In this document: piece by piece, positions 9,015-18,004 of the stretch
Layout: each line of letters opens with the position of its first letter
Numbering within the stretch: position 1 is the first letter of the stretch
DNA from: Klebsiella pneumoniae
Lineage (GTDB): Bacteria > Pseudomonadota > Gammaproteobacteria > Steroidobacterales > Steroidobacteraceae
Assembly (NCBI GenBank): GCA_945873095.1
Contig: CAMCBU010000003.1
Location: forward strand, 1-64,000
DNA: 64,000 nucleotides
Reading direction: 5' to 3'
Position numbers and translations under genes: made by a program
Notes under the pieces: generated by a model
Seen by the model: only the letters and a program-made list of their open reading frames with translations
Databases searched by the model: none
Told to the model about the DNA's origin: nothing

Positions 9015-9932
9015 ATGGGAGCAGTGATACACGCGCGCGATGTTCGCAAGCGCTACGGTCGATCAACTCTGGCACTCGACGGACTCGATTTCGACGTCGC
9101 CGCCGGGCGCATCGTTGGCTTGATGGGGCCGAATGGCGCAGGTAAAACGACTGCGCTGAAGGCCATTCTCGGTTTGACGCCGTTCGAGGGCGAACTGCAA
9201 GTGCTCGGTCGCGATCCGCGTACCGAACGCGATGCGTTGATGAGAGACGTTTGCTTCATCGCCGATGTCGCGGTGTTGCCGAAGTGGTTGCGTGTCGACC
9301 ACGCGCTCGACTACGTCGCCGGGGTGCATCCCAAATTTGATCGGCAGCGCGCGGACGACGTATTGACGCGTACCGACATCAAGCGGAAGAGCAAGGTCGG
9401 TCAGTTATCCAAAGGCATGATCACCCAACTGCATTTGGCGCTGATCATGGCGATCGATGCCAAGTTGTTGGTCTTGGATGAGCCCACACTCGGCCTCGAT
9501 CTGTTGTACCGCCGAAGTTTCTACGAAGCCTTGCTCACCGACTATTTTGATCACGAGCGCACCATCCTCGTCACGACGCACCAAGTTGAAGAGATCGAGA
9601 ATCTGCTGACCGATGTGCTTTTCATCAACCACGGCAAGATCGTGCTCGATTCAACGGTCGATGCGCTGCCGAGCCGGTATGCGCAGCTGGTCACCACGTC
9701 CGAGCACGTGGCGGCTGCGCGAGCGCTGCGACCGGTCTTCGAGCGTGAGGTGTTCGGTCGATACGCGTTGGTATTCGAGATCGGCAAGGGGGGCGCTCCC
9801 ACCGTGGATGAGCTGGCCGCCTGGGGTGACGTTCGAACGCCCTCCATCGCCGATCTGTTCGTCTCGTTGATGCATGGCGGTCACTCGAATGCTGCGACTG
9901 AGAGCCGCGTCAAAGCGGAGGTGGCAGCGTGA
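9015..9932 (+). CDS. ABC transporter ATP-binding protein
   Basis: This 305-residue ATPase has Walker A GPNGAGKTT (38-46), the signature loop QLSKGM instead of LSGGQ, Walker B LLVLDEPTLGLD and the switch His in TTHQVEE. The altered signature is common in YtrB-like subunits controlled by YtrA regulators. It pairs with the permease that overlaps it by 4 bases. The complex is probably an exporter linked to cell-envelope or peptide stress; the substrate cannot be read from sequence. Confidence 0.92.
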   Translation: MGAVIHARDVRKRYGRSTLALDGLDFDVAAGRIVGLMGPNGAGKTTALKAILGLTPFEGELQVLGRDPRTERDALMRDVCFIADVAVLPKWLRVDHALDYVAGVHPKFDRQRADDVLTRTDIKRKSKVGQLSKGMITQLHLALIMAIDAKLLVLDEPTLGLDLLYRRSFYEALLTDYFDHERTILVTTHQVEEIENLLTDVLFINHGKIVLDSTVDALPSRYAQLVTTSEHVAAARALRPVFEREVFGRYALVFEIGKGGAPTVDELAAWGDVRTPSIADLFVSLMHGGHSNAATESRVKAEVAA

Positions 9933-10852
9933 ATATCAAGGTCATGAAAACCCTGCTCTGGCGCGAAACTTGGGAGCATCGCGGACTCATCTGGGCTCCG
10001 CTGATCACCGCTGCTGTCATCGTGCTCACGGCGTTGCTGAGCACGAGCTTCACCGGTAGCGTCCGGCTTGATCTCGATGGTAAGGAGCAGCAGCTGTTTG
10101 CCGCTCTGGCGGCAGACTTTGCACATCAACGACAAATGTTTGCCGTGTGGCTCGGAGCGCTGGTCGTTCCGCAGCTCTTCGTCGCCATGATCGTCTTGGT
10201 GTTCTACACGCTCGATAGTCTCTATATCGAGCGTCGGGATCGTAGCATCCTGTTTTGGAAGTCGATGCCGGTTTCTGATGCGGAAACGGTGGGCTCCAAA
10301 CTCGCCACGGCACTGTTGCTGGTGCCGCTCTGGGCTTGGCTCGTCTCGATGCTCGCGAGCCTGGTCGTGTTCGCCATCGTCAGTGTGAAGCTCAGCGGGA
10401 CACCGCTTGCCCCGTTGGCAACCTTCCATCTCGGTGCATGGCTCGGTTTGCAACTCACGATGCTGCAAAACGTCTTGGTCGCTGCACTGTGGTACGCGCC
10501 GGTCGCCGTTTATCTGCTGCTGATATCGGTCTCCGCCAAGCGCAGCCCATTTCTTTTGGCCATCTTGCCCCCCGTACTGCTGGTGATTTTCGAAGACGTG
10601 GCTTTCAACACGAGCATGATCGCCGGGTTCGTCGTGAATCGTCTGCTTGGCTTCTTTCGTGAGCTCGACCTGCACATCTCCGCGCGGGATGACGATAGCT
10701 CCGCCTCCGTGATCCAAGAGATTGCGCGTAGCTACGAGCAACTGGGTACGCTCGATATGCTCGCCAAGGTCGATCTCTGGCTAGGGGTGGCGCTAGCCGT
10801 GATCGGTTTCTTCGTCGTCGTGCGGCTGCGTCGCTGGCGGGACGACGCCTGA
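9929..10852 (+). CDS. ABC transporter permease
   Basis: This 307-residue protein has about six membrane segments (for example 18-40, 68-92, 126-152, 177-200, 206-228 and 286-304) and a charged loop, the usual ABC-2-type exporter layout. GTG start at 9929 overlaps the ATPase stop by 4 bases. It is the last gene of the YtrA operon; the next gene, purT, is convergent. Confidence 0.88.
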   Translation: MNIKVMKTLLWRETWEHRGLIWAPLITAAVIVLTALLSTSFTGSVRLDLDGKEQQLFAALAADFAHQRQMFAVWLGALVVPQLFVAMIVLVFYTLDSLYIERRDRSILFWKSMPVSDAETVGSKLATALLLVPLWAWLVSMLASLVVFAIVSVKLSGTPLAPLATFHLGAWLGLQLTMLQNVLVAALWYAPVAVYLLLISVSAKRSPFLLAILPPVLLVIFEDVAFNTSMIAGFVVNRLLGFFRELDLHISARDDDSSASVIQEIARSYEQLGTLDMLAKVDLWLGVALAVIGFFVVVRLRRWRDDA

Positions 10853-10865
10853 ACTGCCGCTCGCC

Positions 10866-12065
10866 TCAGTCGACGATCTGAGCGCCCGCAGTGACGATGG
10901 CTGCGACGTTGCGGCTACGGCGACGGGCCTCGTCGATCTCATCGGCGCGCGCCAACGCTACGCCCATCCGTCGTTGACCGCGCACTTCGGGTTTCCCGAA
11001 GAGTCGCAGTGTCGTGTCCGGCTCGACGAGTGCTGATTGTAGGTTCGTAAACTGCAGCTCGGTCGTGTCTGCTTCGATCAAAATTGCCGTCGATGCAGAG
11101 GGTCCGAGCGAACGGATCTGCGGAATCGGTAAACCGAGGATCGCCCGCAAGTGCAGCGCGAACTCCGACAGATCTTGCGAGATCAAGGTCACGAGGCCGG
11201 TATCGTGAGGCCGCGGTGAGACTTCACTGAACCACACCTCATCTGCCCTCACGAACAGTTCGACACCGAACAGGCCTCGACCGCCCAATGCGCTGGTGAT
11301 CTGCAGGGCGATGTCGCGACTTCGAGCGAGTGCCGTTGCGCTCATCGGCTGCGGTTGCCACGATTCACGATAGTCGCCGCTGATCTGCAGATGACCGATC
11401 GGATCACAGAAGGACGTTCCGTTGGCATGCCTGATGGTCAACAGCGTGATCTCGTAGTCGAACTCGATCAGTCCCTCGACGATGACGCGGCCAGCGCCCG
11501 CGCGGCCGCCCTCTTGCGCATAGTGCCAAGCAGTTTCTACGTCGACTTTATCTTTGACGATGCTTTGACCTTTACCCGAGCTCGACATCACGGGTTTGAC
11601 TACGCAGGGCAGTCCAATCGCGTCGATCGCAGCGAGATATTCATCGAGGGTGGAGGCAAAGCGATAGCGTGAGGTCGGTAAACCCAGTTGCTCAGCGGCA
11701 AGGCGTCGGATTCCCTCCCGATCCATGGTGAGCTTAGCGGCCATCGCCGTCGGTACGACATGAAAGCCTTCGGCCTCGAGACGCAGCAGTTCCTCGGTCG
11801 CAATCGCTTCTATCTCAGGCACGATGAAATGCGGTCGTTCGCGCAGCACGATTTCGCGTAGGGCTTCGGCATCGAGCATACGAACCACATGGGATCGGTG
11901 TGCGACCTGCATCGCAGGCGCGCCAGCGTATCGATCGACGGCGATGACCTCGATTCCCAGTCGCTGAGCTTCGATCGCCACCTCTTTACCGAGCTCGCCC
12001 GAGCCGAGCAACATCAGACGCGTTGCGCCGCGCGAACCGGGGGTACCGATGGTGGTAGACATCAT
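10866..12065 (-). CDS. purT: Formate-dependent GAR transformylase PurT
   Basis: This 399-residue ATP-grasp enzyme of purine synthesis formylates GAR using formate and ATP. Motifs are [17 protein letters not shown] near the N-terminus and the ATP-grasp signature [13 protein letters not shown], with typical PurT length (about 392). I chose ATG 12065 (followed by a second ATG, 12062) because GAGGAA lies just upstream on the minus strand and because a longer frame to 12176 would run into the divergent CDGSH gene. It depends on formate supply, unlike PurN. Confidence 0.95.
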   Translation of the reverse strand: MMSTTIGTPGSRGATRLMLLGSGELGKEVAIEAQRLGIEVIAVDRYAGAPAMQVAHRSHVVRMLDAEALREIVLRERPHFIVPEIEAIATEELLRLEAEGFHVVPTAMAAKLTMDREGIRRLAAEQLGLPTSRYRFASTLDEYLAAIDAIGLPCVVKPVMSSSGKGQSIVKDKVDVETAWHYAQEGGRAGAGRVIVEGLIEFDYEITLLTIRHANGTSFCDPIGHLQISGDYRESWQPQPMSATALARSRDIALQITSALGGRGLFGVELFVRADEVWFSEVSPRPHDTGLVTLISQDLSEFALHLRAILGLPIPQIRSLGPSASTAILIEADTTELQFTNLQSALVEPDTTLRLFGKPEVRGQRRMGVALARADEIDEARRRSRNVAAIVTAGAQIVD

Positions 12066-12117
12066 GTTCCTCGCGTTACACTCCGGCTGGAGTTTAACCT
12101 TGTGAGGCAGGTCTGCC

Positions 12118-12360
12118 ATGTCTGATCCCGTTGTTGCAAGCCGCACGCCCATCGCAGTCGAGGTGGAGGCTGGCAAGACCTATTGGTGGTGCAGTTGTGG
12201 CAAGTCGGCCAAACAGCCTTTCTGTGACGGATCCCACAAGGGTACGGATTTCACTCCAGTGAAATACGAGGCGGCGGCTTCCGCCCAGGTTTGGTTCTGC
12301 GGTTGCAAGCAGACTGCGAAAGCGCCGCTATGCGACGGGGCGCACAAGAAGCTGCCCTGA
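12118..12360 (+). CDS. Double CDGSH iron-sulfur protein
   Basis: This 80-residue protein has two consecutive C-x-C-...-C-D-G-x-H cluster sites: C25, C27, C36, H40 ([16 protein letters not shown]) and C61, C63, C72, H76 ([16 protein letters not shown]). Each should hold a mitoNEET-type [2Fe-2S] cluster. Such tandem proteins are known in bacteria, with redox or cluster-transfer roles that are not settled. Its stop shares one base with the start of the STAS-MlaE gene (TGATG at 12358-12362), so it may be the first gene of the lipid-transport operon. Confidence 0.92.
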   Translation: MSDPVVASRTPIAVEVEAGKTYWWCSCGKSAKQPFCDGSHKGTDFTPVKYEAAASAQVWFCGCKQTAKAPLCDGAHKKLP

Positions 12361-13469
12361 TGCCGTTTCGAACCGAGCGTCATCAAGAGACGCTTCGGTT
12401 GTCGCTGTTTGGCGACTGGACGATCCAACACGTCGGTGACATCGAGCGCTCGCTGGAGCGGCTGGCGCTCGACGATGTGCGCCGCCTGCAACTTGATCTT
12501 TCGGGGATCTCGTCGCTCGATTTATCCGGCGCTTGGCTGATACACGATCTGCAGATTCGATCTGCCGCGACTTACTCGGTCGAGCTTGCCTCGCCTGAAC
12601 CGCCCATGCTGCGGCTCGTCGCACAAACACTCGCCGAGGACGAATCGACAGGCAAGCCTGCGCAACGCCCGCCGCGTTCGGCGATCGAGCACTTAGGTCG
12701 CCACGCCTTGGAGCGACTATCGGGTTGGGCCGAAGGCTTGGCTTTCCTCGGGGTCACGGTGATCCGATTTTTGGCGGCGTTGAAAGACCCTCGCGTTTGG
12801 CGCCCGATCTCCATCGCAAGACACGTTTACGACACCGGGCTGACCGCCATTCCGATCGTCGCGCTGATCGCTTTTTTGATCGCCGTCATCATCGCCTACA
12901 TGGGAGCCGAGCAGTTGCAGCGGTTCGGTGCCGATATCTTCGTGGTCGATCTAGTGACGGTCGGTGTGCTGCGCGAACTCGGCGTGTTGCTGACCGCCAT
13001 CATCGTAGCCGGACGATCCGGCAGTGCCTTCGCTGCAGAAATCGGTGCCATGAAGCTCAACCAAGAGATCGATGCACTCAAAGCGACCGGAGTCGAGCCC
13101 ATCGAGGTGCTGGTACTACCGAGATGGATCGGCCTCGTCATTGCATTACCTCTTTTGACGGTGATTGCCGATGCGGTCGGCGTCGTCGGCGGAGCATTAC
13201 TCTGTCATCTGCTGCTCGATATGCCGTTTGTGCAGTATTTTCAAAGAGTCGACGAGTCGATCGCTGCCTGGACGTTTTGGGTGGGTATCATCAAGGCGCC
13301 GGTTTTTGCAGTGCTCATCGCTGCGGCTGGTACGTATCGTGGAATGCAAGTCCGTGGCTCTTCCCGAGAGCTCGGGCGCTTGACCACCGTTGCCGTCGTA
13401 CAGGCCATCTTCATGGTGATTTTGGCGGATGCTTTGGTTGCCGTTCTCTTCATGGAGATCGGTATATGA
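12360..13469 (+). CDS. STAS-MlaE fusion, ABC lipid transport permease
   Basis: This 369-residue protein has a STAS-like domain in residues 1 to about 95 (the SLDLSGAWLIHDL stretch resembles the MlaB core) and a MlaE-type permease after about 120 with several membrane helices (for example IPIVALIAFLIAVIIAY). The MlaE signature region covers LGVLLTAIIVAGRSGSAFAAEIG. In E. coli the STAS subunit is the separate protein MlaB; here it is fused. The complex moves phospholipids or related lipids between membranes. MlaF-, MlaD- and PqiC-like genes follow with overlaps of 4, 11 and 4 bases. Confidence 0.9.
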   Translation: MPFRTERHQETLRLSLFGDWTIQHVGDIERSLERLALDDVRRLQLDLSGISSLDLSGAWLIHDLQIRSAATYSVELASPEPPMLRLVAQTLAEDESTGKPAQRPPRSAIEHLGRHALERLSGWAEGLAFLGVTVIRFLAALKDPRVWRPISIARHVYDTGLTAIPIVALIAFLIAVIIAYMGAEQLQRFGADIFVVDLVTVGVLRELGVLLTAIIVAGRSGSAFAAEIGAMKLNQEIDALKATGVEPIEVLVLPRWIGLVIALPLLTVIADAVGVVGGALLCHLLLDMPFVQYFQRVDESIAAWTFWVGIIKAPVFAVLIAAAGTYRGMQVRGSSRELGRLTTVAVVQAIFMVILADALVAVLFMEIGI

Positions 13470-14236
13470 GCGCAGATCCGGCGATCATCGTCAGTGACAT
13501 CGTCAATCGCTTCGGTGCGCAAACCGTGCATGATGGTCTCCACATGCAGGTGGAGCGTGGCGAGATATTCGGGATCGTCGGCGGCTCCGGGTCGGGCAAG
13601 AGTGTGCTGCTCAACACCATACTCGGACTAAGACGGCCGCAGCGAGGCCGAGTCGAGCTCTCGGGAGTGGATGTCACGACTTTGCCAGACGCCGAGCTAC
13701 GCAAGCTGAAGATGACCTACGGCGTCACGTTCCAGGCGGGCGCTCTCTTTAGTTCCTTGACGGTGCTGCAGAACGTGCAATTGCCCATGCTGGAACATCT
13801 CGATGTCAGCGCGCGCGCCCTCGAGGAGTTGGCGTTGCTGAAGGTGCGACTGGTCGGATTACCGGCTGAAGCGGCCTCCAAATATCCGTCGCAGTTGTCC
13901 GGCGGCATGATCAAACGTGCCGCACTGGCGCGAGCGCTCGCGCTCGATCCCCAATTGCTGTTTTTGGATGAGCCCACCTCGGGTCTGGATCCCATCAGTG
14001 CGGCGGCGTTCGATGAACTACTGGTGGGCTTGCAGCAGGAGCTCGGCTTGACCGTGGTCATGATCACCCATGATCTGGACACGATATTCCGAACCTGCAA
14101 TCGTGTCGGGGTCATCGTCGATCGCAAGATGATCTCAGGTACCCTCGAGCAAATCATCGATAATCCGCATCCTTGGATTCGAGAATACTTTCACGGCGCC
14201 AGAGCCAGTCGTTTCGGAGTGTCGCGTGGAGCGTGA
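13466..14236 (+). CDS. MlaF-like ABC ATPase
   Basis: This 256-residue ATPase has Walker A GGSGSGKS (39-46), signature LSGGM (as in MlaF rather than LSGGQ), Walker B LLFLDEPTSGLD and the switch His in MITHDLDT. The true start is ATG 13466, overlapping the permease by 4 bases; an in-frame extension back to 12725 only reads the permease gene in another frame. It drives the STAS-MlaE/MlaD-like complex. Confidence 0.93.
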   Translation: MSADPAIIVSDIVNRFGAQTVHDGLHMQVERGEIFGIVGGSGSGKSVLLNTILGLRRPQRGRVELSGVDVTTLPDAELRKLKMTYGVTFQAGALFSSLTVLQNVQLPMLEHLDVSARALEELALLKVRLVGLPAEAASKYPSQLSGGMIKRAALARALALDPQLLFLDEPTSGLDPISAAAFDELLVGLQQELGLTVVMITHDLDTIFRTCNRVGVIVDRKMISGTLEQIIDNPHPWIREYFHGARASRFGVSRGA

Positions 14237-15161
14237 AGCCAATTACACGGCCGTTGGAGCGTTCGTTCTGCTGGTGATCGGGATGGCGGTCGCTTTCGTC
14301 TATTGGTATTCCGAGGGTCGCAATGCGCGATCCTACGAACGTCACGAAGTTTATTTTGAGGGCTCCGTTAGCGGGCTCAACGTCGGCAGCACGGTTCGCT
14401 ACCTCGGCGTCGATATCGGACGCGTGATCGCCTTGAACATCGATCGCCGTTCCGCTGCCAGGGTGCAGGTCATCGTCGATATCGATTCGTCAACGCCGAT
14501 TTCCGACAAGACGGTTGCCGAGTTGTCGCTGCTAGGTGTGACGGGTCTGCTCTACATCGACCTGCTCGGGAACGCCGGAACCAAAAAGTTGGCGCCGCTG
14601 GTGGCGAGCGAGTCCTATCCCGTGATCCGTTCAGTTCGCTCCGGCTTCGACGTGTTCCTCTCGGGTGTGCCCGAGGTCATGGGTCGCGCCTCGGAGGTGG
14701 CACAACGAGCGAGTCGCTTGCTGTCCGACGACAATCTCGACGCTTTGTCGAGTACGATCGTGAACCTTGAGCGGGCGAGTCGTCTGCTGCCAGATACGGT
14801 GAGTGAAGCGCAAACACTGGCGCGTGAGCTTCGAGTGCTATCACGCGATTTGGCGGCAGTCGCAAGCGCGTTGCGACGGACGACCGAGCAAAATGCACCG
14901 TTGGTGTCGCAGAGCGTCAGCCGACTCTCGCAGACGTCGGAGAATCTGCTCTCCGCCAGTGCCAGAGTGGATCGCTTGCTGGCGGAAAGCTCGGGCGGCA
15001 TCACTCAGTTCGCGCAACAGGGACTTCCCGAGTTCGAGAGCCTGCTACGCGAGACACGTGCGACGGCCGAAGAGGTCAGGGAACTCACGCGCGAGTTGCG
15101 CGAAGAGCCATCGAGTCTGCTTTACGAGAAGAAGCCCCGCGGCATCGAGGTGCCACGATGA
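14226..15161 (+). CDS. MCE-domain (MlaD/PqiB-like) substrate-binding protein
   Basis: This 311-residue protein has an N-terminal membrane anchor (about 9-28) and then an MCE domain (YFEGSVSGLNVGSTVRYLGV at about 40-60). A long helical, heptad-like C-terminal region (about 150-300) follows, longer than in E. coli MlaD (183 residues). The helical part may form a tunnel or needle across the periplasm, as in PqiB-type MCE proteins (inference). GTG start at 14226 overlaps the ATPase gene by 11 bases. No mlaC gene is present, which also fits a PqiABC-like rather than a true Mla system. Confidence 0.9.
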   Translation: MEREANYTAVGAFVLLVIGMAVAFVYWYSEGRNARSYERHEVYFEGSVSGLNVGSTVRYLGVDIGRVIALNIDRRSAARVQVIVDIDSSTPISDKTVAELSLLGVTGLLYIDLLGNAGTKKLAPLVASESYPVIRSVRSGFDVFLSGVPEVMGRASEVAQRASRLLSDDNLDALSSTIVNLERASRLLPDTVSEAQTLARELRVLSRDLAAVASALRRTTEQNAPLVSQSVSRLSQTSENLLSASARVDRLLAESSGGITQFAQQGLPEFESLLRETRATAEEVRELTRELREEPSSLLYEKKPRGIEVPR

Positions 15162-15778
15162 GATTGGCGATCATTTCATTGAGCCTGTTGCTGGCCGGAT
15201 GTGCATCGACGTTCGATAGCGAGTCGCCGATGGCCGATGAGTACGCTCTCAAGACGCGTGACGGTACGGAATCGACATCGATCGTGCCCAACAGCGTGCC
15301 CATCCAGCTCACGCGGATCGAAACGGCGCCCGGCTATGACACGCGGCGGATGTTGGTGACCCGTCCTGACGGGCGTCTGGATGTTCTGGCTGATGCGCGT
15401 TGGGTCGGCTCGATCCCGAGTCTGCTCGAGATCGCCGTGCTCGATCAGTTGCGTGTGGCTGGTTTCGACCTGCACCCGAATTCGGCCGCACTCGCGACGC
15501 CCTACGCGCTGCGGGTGACCGTCCGGCGTTTCGATGTGGAATACGCGAGTGGTGAGGACTTCGGACCCGCCGAAACACCAACCGCCCGAGTCGTTTTGGA
15601 TGTCACTTTGATTCGGCGTCGAGACCGACTCCCGATCGCGACTTGGGCCGTCTCCGGAGCGGTGGTGGCGACGGAGAATCGACGCGCAACGCTTGTTTCT
15701 GCAGTGGGTTCAGCGACCCGTGTCGCGCTGGTCGGGCTCGCGACCGAGCTGGCAGCGGTCACTGAGCTGAAACAATAA
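15158..15778 (+). CDS. ABC-type transport auxiliary lipoprotein (PqiC-like)
   Basis: This 206-residue lipoprotein has signal peptide MRLAIISLSLLLAGC with the lipobox cysteine at residue 15. The mature part resembles the ABC-transport auxiliary (LptE/PqiC-type) lipoproteins that close MCE systems at the outer membrane. ATG overlaps the MCE gene by 4 bases and is the last gene of the operon; a hairpin terminator at 15937-15968 lies 160 bases downstream, but a separate small RNA may use it. Confidence 0.85.
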   Translation: MRLAIISLSLLLAGCASTFDSESPMADEYALKTRDGTESTSIVPNSVPIQLTRIETAPGYDTRRMLVTRPDGRLDVLADARWVGSIPSLLEIAVLDQLRVAGFDLHPNSAALATPYALRVTVRRFDVEYASGEDFGPAETPTARVVLDVTLIRRRDRLPIATWAVSGAVVATENRRATLVSAVGSATRVALVGLATELAAVTELKQ

Positions 15779-15867
15779 GCCCTTAATCTTACTCACGTTT
15801 TCGGCGTCGTCCTGTCCCTTCCCCGAGGCCTGTTCAGCCCTGTCCAGTATTTGTACCGGACAAATGC

Positions 15868-15895
15868 TTGACATGCCTCGAGGCGCCGCTAAACT
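15868..15895 (+). promoter_or_regulatory. Sigma70-type promoter in the intergenic gap
   Basis: TTGACA (15868-15873) and TAAACT (15890-15895) are separated by 16 bases. They lie 90 bases after the last lipid-transport gene and before no plus-strand gene. The next gene is convergent, so this promoter most likely makes the small RNA at about 15900-15968. Confidence 0.6.
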
Positions 15896-15899
15896 GTCG

Positions 15900-15968
15900 C
15901 TCGTCAACCGTCCCTTCTGACGAGTGACCCCCGTTTGGGCGGATCGCAAGATCCGCCCTTTTCTTTTT
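15900..15968 (+). ncRNA. Candidate small RNA with two hairpins
   Basis: A transcript starting about 7 bases after the -10 would be about 68 nt. It folds as a 7-bp stem CTCGTCA (15900-15906)/TGACGAG (15918-15924) with a pyrimidine-rich loop ACCGTCCCTTC, then a C-rich single strand, then a 9-bp terminator stem GGGCGGATC (15937-15945)/GATCCGCCC (15950-15958) with a GCAA loop and tail TTTTCTTTTT. Promoter, compact structure, C-rich loop and Hfq-like U tail resemble small trans-acting sRNAs whose C-rich loops pair with ribosome-binding sites. No family is recognised with certainty. The terminator could simply serve the upstream operon. Confidence 0.55.
15937..15968 (+). terminator. Strong rho-independent terminator
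   Basis: A 9-bp perfect GC-rich stem with a GCAA tetraloop is followed by TTTTCTTTTT on the plus strand. It ends the candidate sRNA and possibly also the MCE lipid-transport operon. Confidence 0.85.
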
Positions 15969-15991
15969 CCGGGGGTGGGTGGCGAGAGTCT

Positions 15992-17905
15992 TTATCGGGA
16001 GGCTGCCCGAGCGGTTGCCGATTCGAGTTGGCCGCCGATCTCAAGCCAACGTTCCTCCAGAGCCTCCAGCTGTTTAACCACGGCGCCGAGTCGTTGCGGC
16101 GCAGCGCGAGCGGCGGCATCGCCGGTGCTGAACGAGCCCGATTCCAGTATCTGTTGCTCCAGTTCCCGTCGCTGTGTCGCGAGACGTTCGAGATCCTTCT
16201 CGATATTTTTGAACTCCGTTCGCAACGAGGAAAGTTGTTGCCGTGCTGCGGCATCTCGGCGTCGTTGTTCGCGACGGTCAACTCCATCTTCGTTGCGACG
16301 ACTCGCGTTTGGCGGACCCGAGCGAACATCGCGAGCCAGCGATTGCGCGTAGTCCTGCAGATCACCATCGAAGCGCGTTGCGGCGCCGTCGCGAACCAAC
16401 CAGAACTCGTCGCAAACGCTGCCGAGCAAGCCTCTGTCGTGCGATACGAGAATAACCGCCCCCGAAAACTCTTGTAGCGCGAGCAACAAGGAGTCACGCA
16501 TTTCGAGATCGAGATGGTTGGTCGGTTCGTCCAACAACAACAGATTGGGCCGCCGCGCAACGAGAATCGCGAGTGACAGTCGAGCGCGTTCACCACCCGA
16601 AAAATGTTTGACGGATTCAAAGACTCGATCGCCTTTGAATCCGAACGAACCGAGATGATCACGCTTTTGCTGCTCGGGCCATTGGGCAACCACCGCACCA
16701 CCGCGACGCGTGAGTTCGAGGATGGCGGTGCTGGATGCATCGAGTTGGTCAACCTCCAACTGGGCGAAAAAACCCACTTCGATGTCCGGTGCAGTCGTGA
16801 CCGTTCCGCCAAGTGGCGCGAGTTGTCCGGCGATGCTCTTGATGAGCGTGGATTTACCGGCACCGTTTCGTCCGAGAATCCCGATGCGGGCACCGGGTGG
16901 GATGGAGAGCGAAAAGTCCTCGATGATCACTTGATCGCCGTATCCGGCAGAGATCCGATCCAGTGAGACGAGTGGCACGGGAAGTTTGCGCGGTTCGAGA
17001 AATTGCCAGTCGAAGGTGTGTTCGACGCGTTGTGTGACCAGGGTCGGCAATCGCTCCAGCCACTTCAGCCGGCTTTGCGCTTGTCTGGCTTTGCTCGCCT
17101 TGGCGCGGAATCGCTCGACGAAGCTACGAACGTGATCGGCTTCACGACGAATTTTTTCGTTCTGTGCTTGCTGCTGAGCGAGTCGTGCTGCACGTTGTGT
17201 CTCGAAGTCGGAAAAGTTGCCGCTGTATGCGGCGAGTGTCCCGAGGCTGACATGCAGGACTCGATTGATCACGGCATCGAGGAAGTCCCGATCGTGCGAG
17301 ACCAACAATAATGTGCCTGGATAACTTTGTAGCCAACGCTCAAGCCAGAGCACCGCGTCGAGGTCGAGGTGGTTCGTTGGTTCGTCGAGTAGCAAGACGT
17401 CCGAGGGACACATCAACGCCTTGGCGAGATTGGCTCGCATGCGCAATCCACCGGAGAACTCCCTGATGGGTTGATCGATACGGTGGCTGTCGAAACCGAG
17501 CCCATCAAGCAGAGCCGCAGCGCGACTGCGCGCCGTATAGCCACCGAGTTGATCGAAATCGGCCAGCGCTTGGGCGTGCTGAATTCCGTCTTCGCGACGT
17601 TCCGCCTCAGCGAGAGTTTGCTCGCAGCGGCGTAACGTGATGTCGCCATCGATGACGTGCTCGATAACGGGACGATCAGAGTCGGGCAACTCCTGGGTCA
17701 CGGCAGCGAAGGTCAGACCGCCCGGTATCTCGAGGGTGCCTTGATCTGGCGTCAGTTCGCCCTTGATGAGTGCGAGTAACGACGATTTACCACTGCCGTT
17801 ACGGCCGACGATGCCGACCTTCTCGCCACGCAGAATGCTGGCAGTGGCTGAATCGAGTAGGGGCTCAGGACCACGCCGAAGCCGAACATGACGCAAGTGA
17901 ATCAC
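15992..17905 (-). CDS. ABC-F ATPase (YheS-like)
   Basis: This 637-residue soluble protein has two ABC cassettes and no membrane segments: Walker A GRNGSGKS near residue 35, signature FSGGLRMR, then a second Walker A GRNGAGKST and signature FSGGERAR. A charged linker lies between them and a coiled-coil tail is at the C-terminus (about 540-637). The length equals E. coli YheS (637). ABC-F proteins act on the ribosome, not in transport. I chose the GTG at 17905 (VIHLRHVRL), where homology starts; frames extending to 18136 would overlap the divergent M15 gene. Confidence 0.9.
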   Translation of the reverse strand: MIHLRHVRLRRGPEPLLDSATASILRGEKVGIVGRNGSGKSSLLALIKGELTPDQGTLEIPGGLTFAAVTQELPDSDRPVIEHVIDGDITLRRCEQTLAEAERREDGIQHAQALADFDQLGGYTARSRAAALLDGLGFDSHRIDQPIREFSGGLRMRANLAKALMCPSDVLLLDEPTNHLDLDAVLWLERWLQSYPGTLLLVSHDRDFLDAVINRVLHVSLGTLAAYSGNFSDFETQRAARLAQQQAQNEKIRREADHVRSFVERFRAKASKARQAQSRLKWLERLPTLVTQRVEHTFDWQFLEPRKLPVPLVSLDRISAGYGDQVIIEDFSLSIPPGARIGILGRNGAGKSTLIKSIAGQLAPLGGTVTTAPDIEVGFFAQLEVDQLDASSTAILELTRRGGAVVAQWPEQQKRDHLGSFGFKGDRVFESVKHFSGGERARLSLAILVARRPNLLLLDEPTNHLDLEMRDSLLLALQEFSGAVILVSHDRGLLGSVCDEFWLVRDGAATRFDGDLQDYAQSLARDVRSGPPNASRRNEDGVDRREQRRRDAAARQQLSSLRTEFKNIEKDLERLATQRRELEQQILESGSFSTGDAAARAAPQRLGAVVKQLEALEERWLEIGGQLESATARAASR

Positions 17906-18004
17906 GGTCGCAATTCTACGCGACTGCTTGTGTATGCTCCTCATGATGGGCATCGAAATTTTCTGCGACGCCGTCGGTGCAGGGTGCCTCTTTGGGCAGC
18001 CGTC

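Noticed and set aside
9881-10741. 286-codon minus-strand frame across the ABC permease
   Set aside because: Antisense to a good membrane permease; the His/Gln-rich translation is a composition artefact.
12725-13465. In-frame N-terminal extension of the MlaF-like gene
   Set aside because: It reads the STAS-MlaE gene in another frame (Arg/Cys-rich); ATG 13466 gives normal length and a 4-base overlap.
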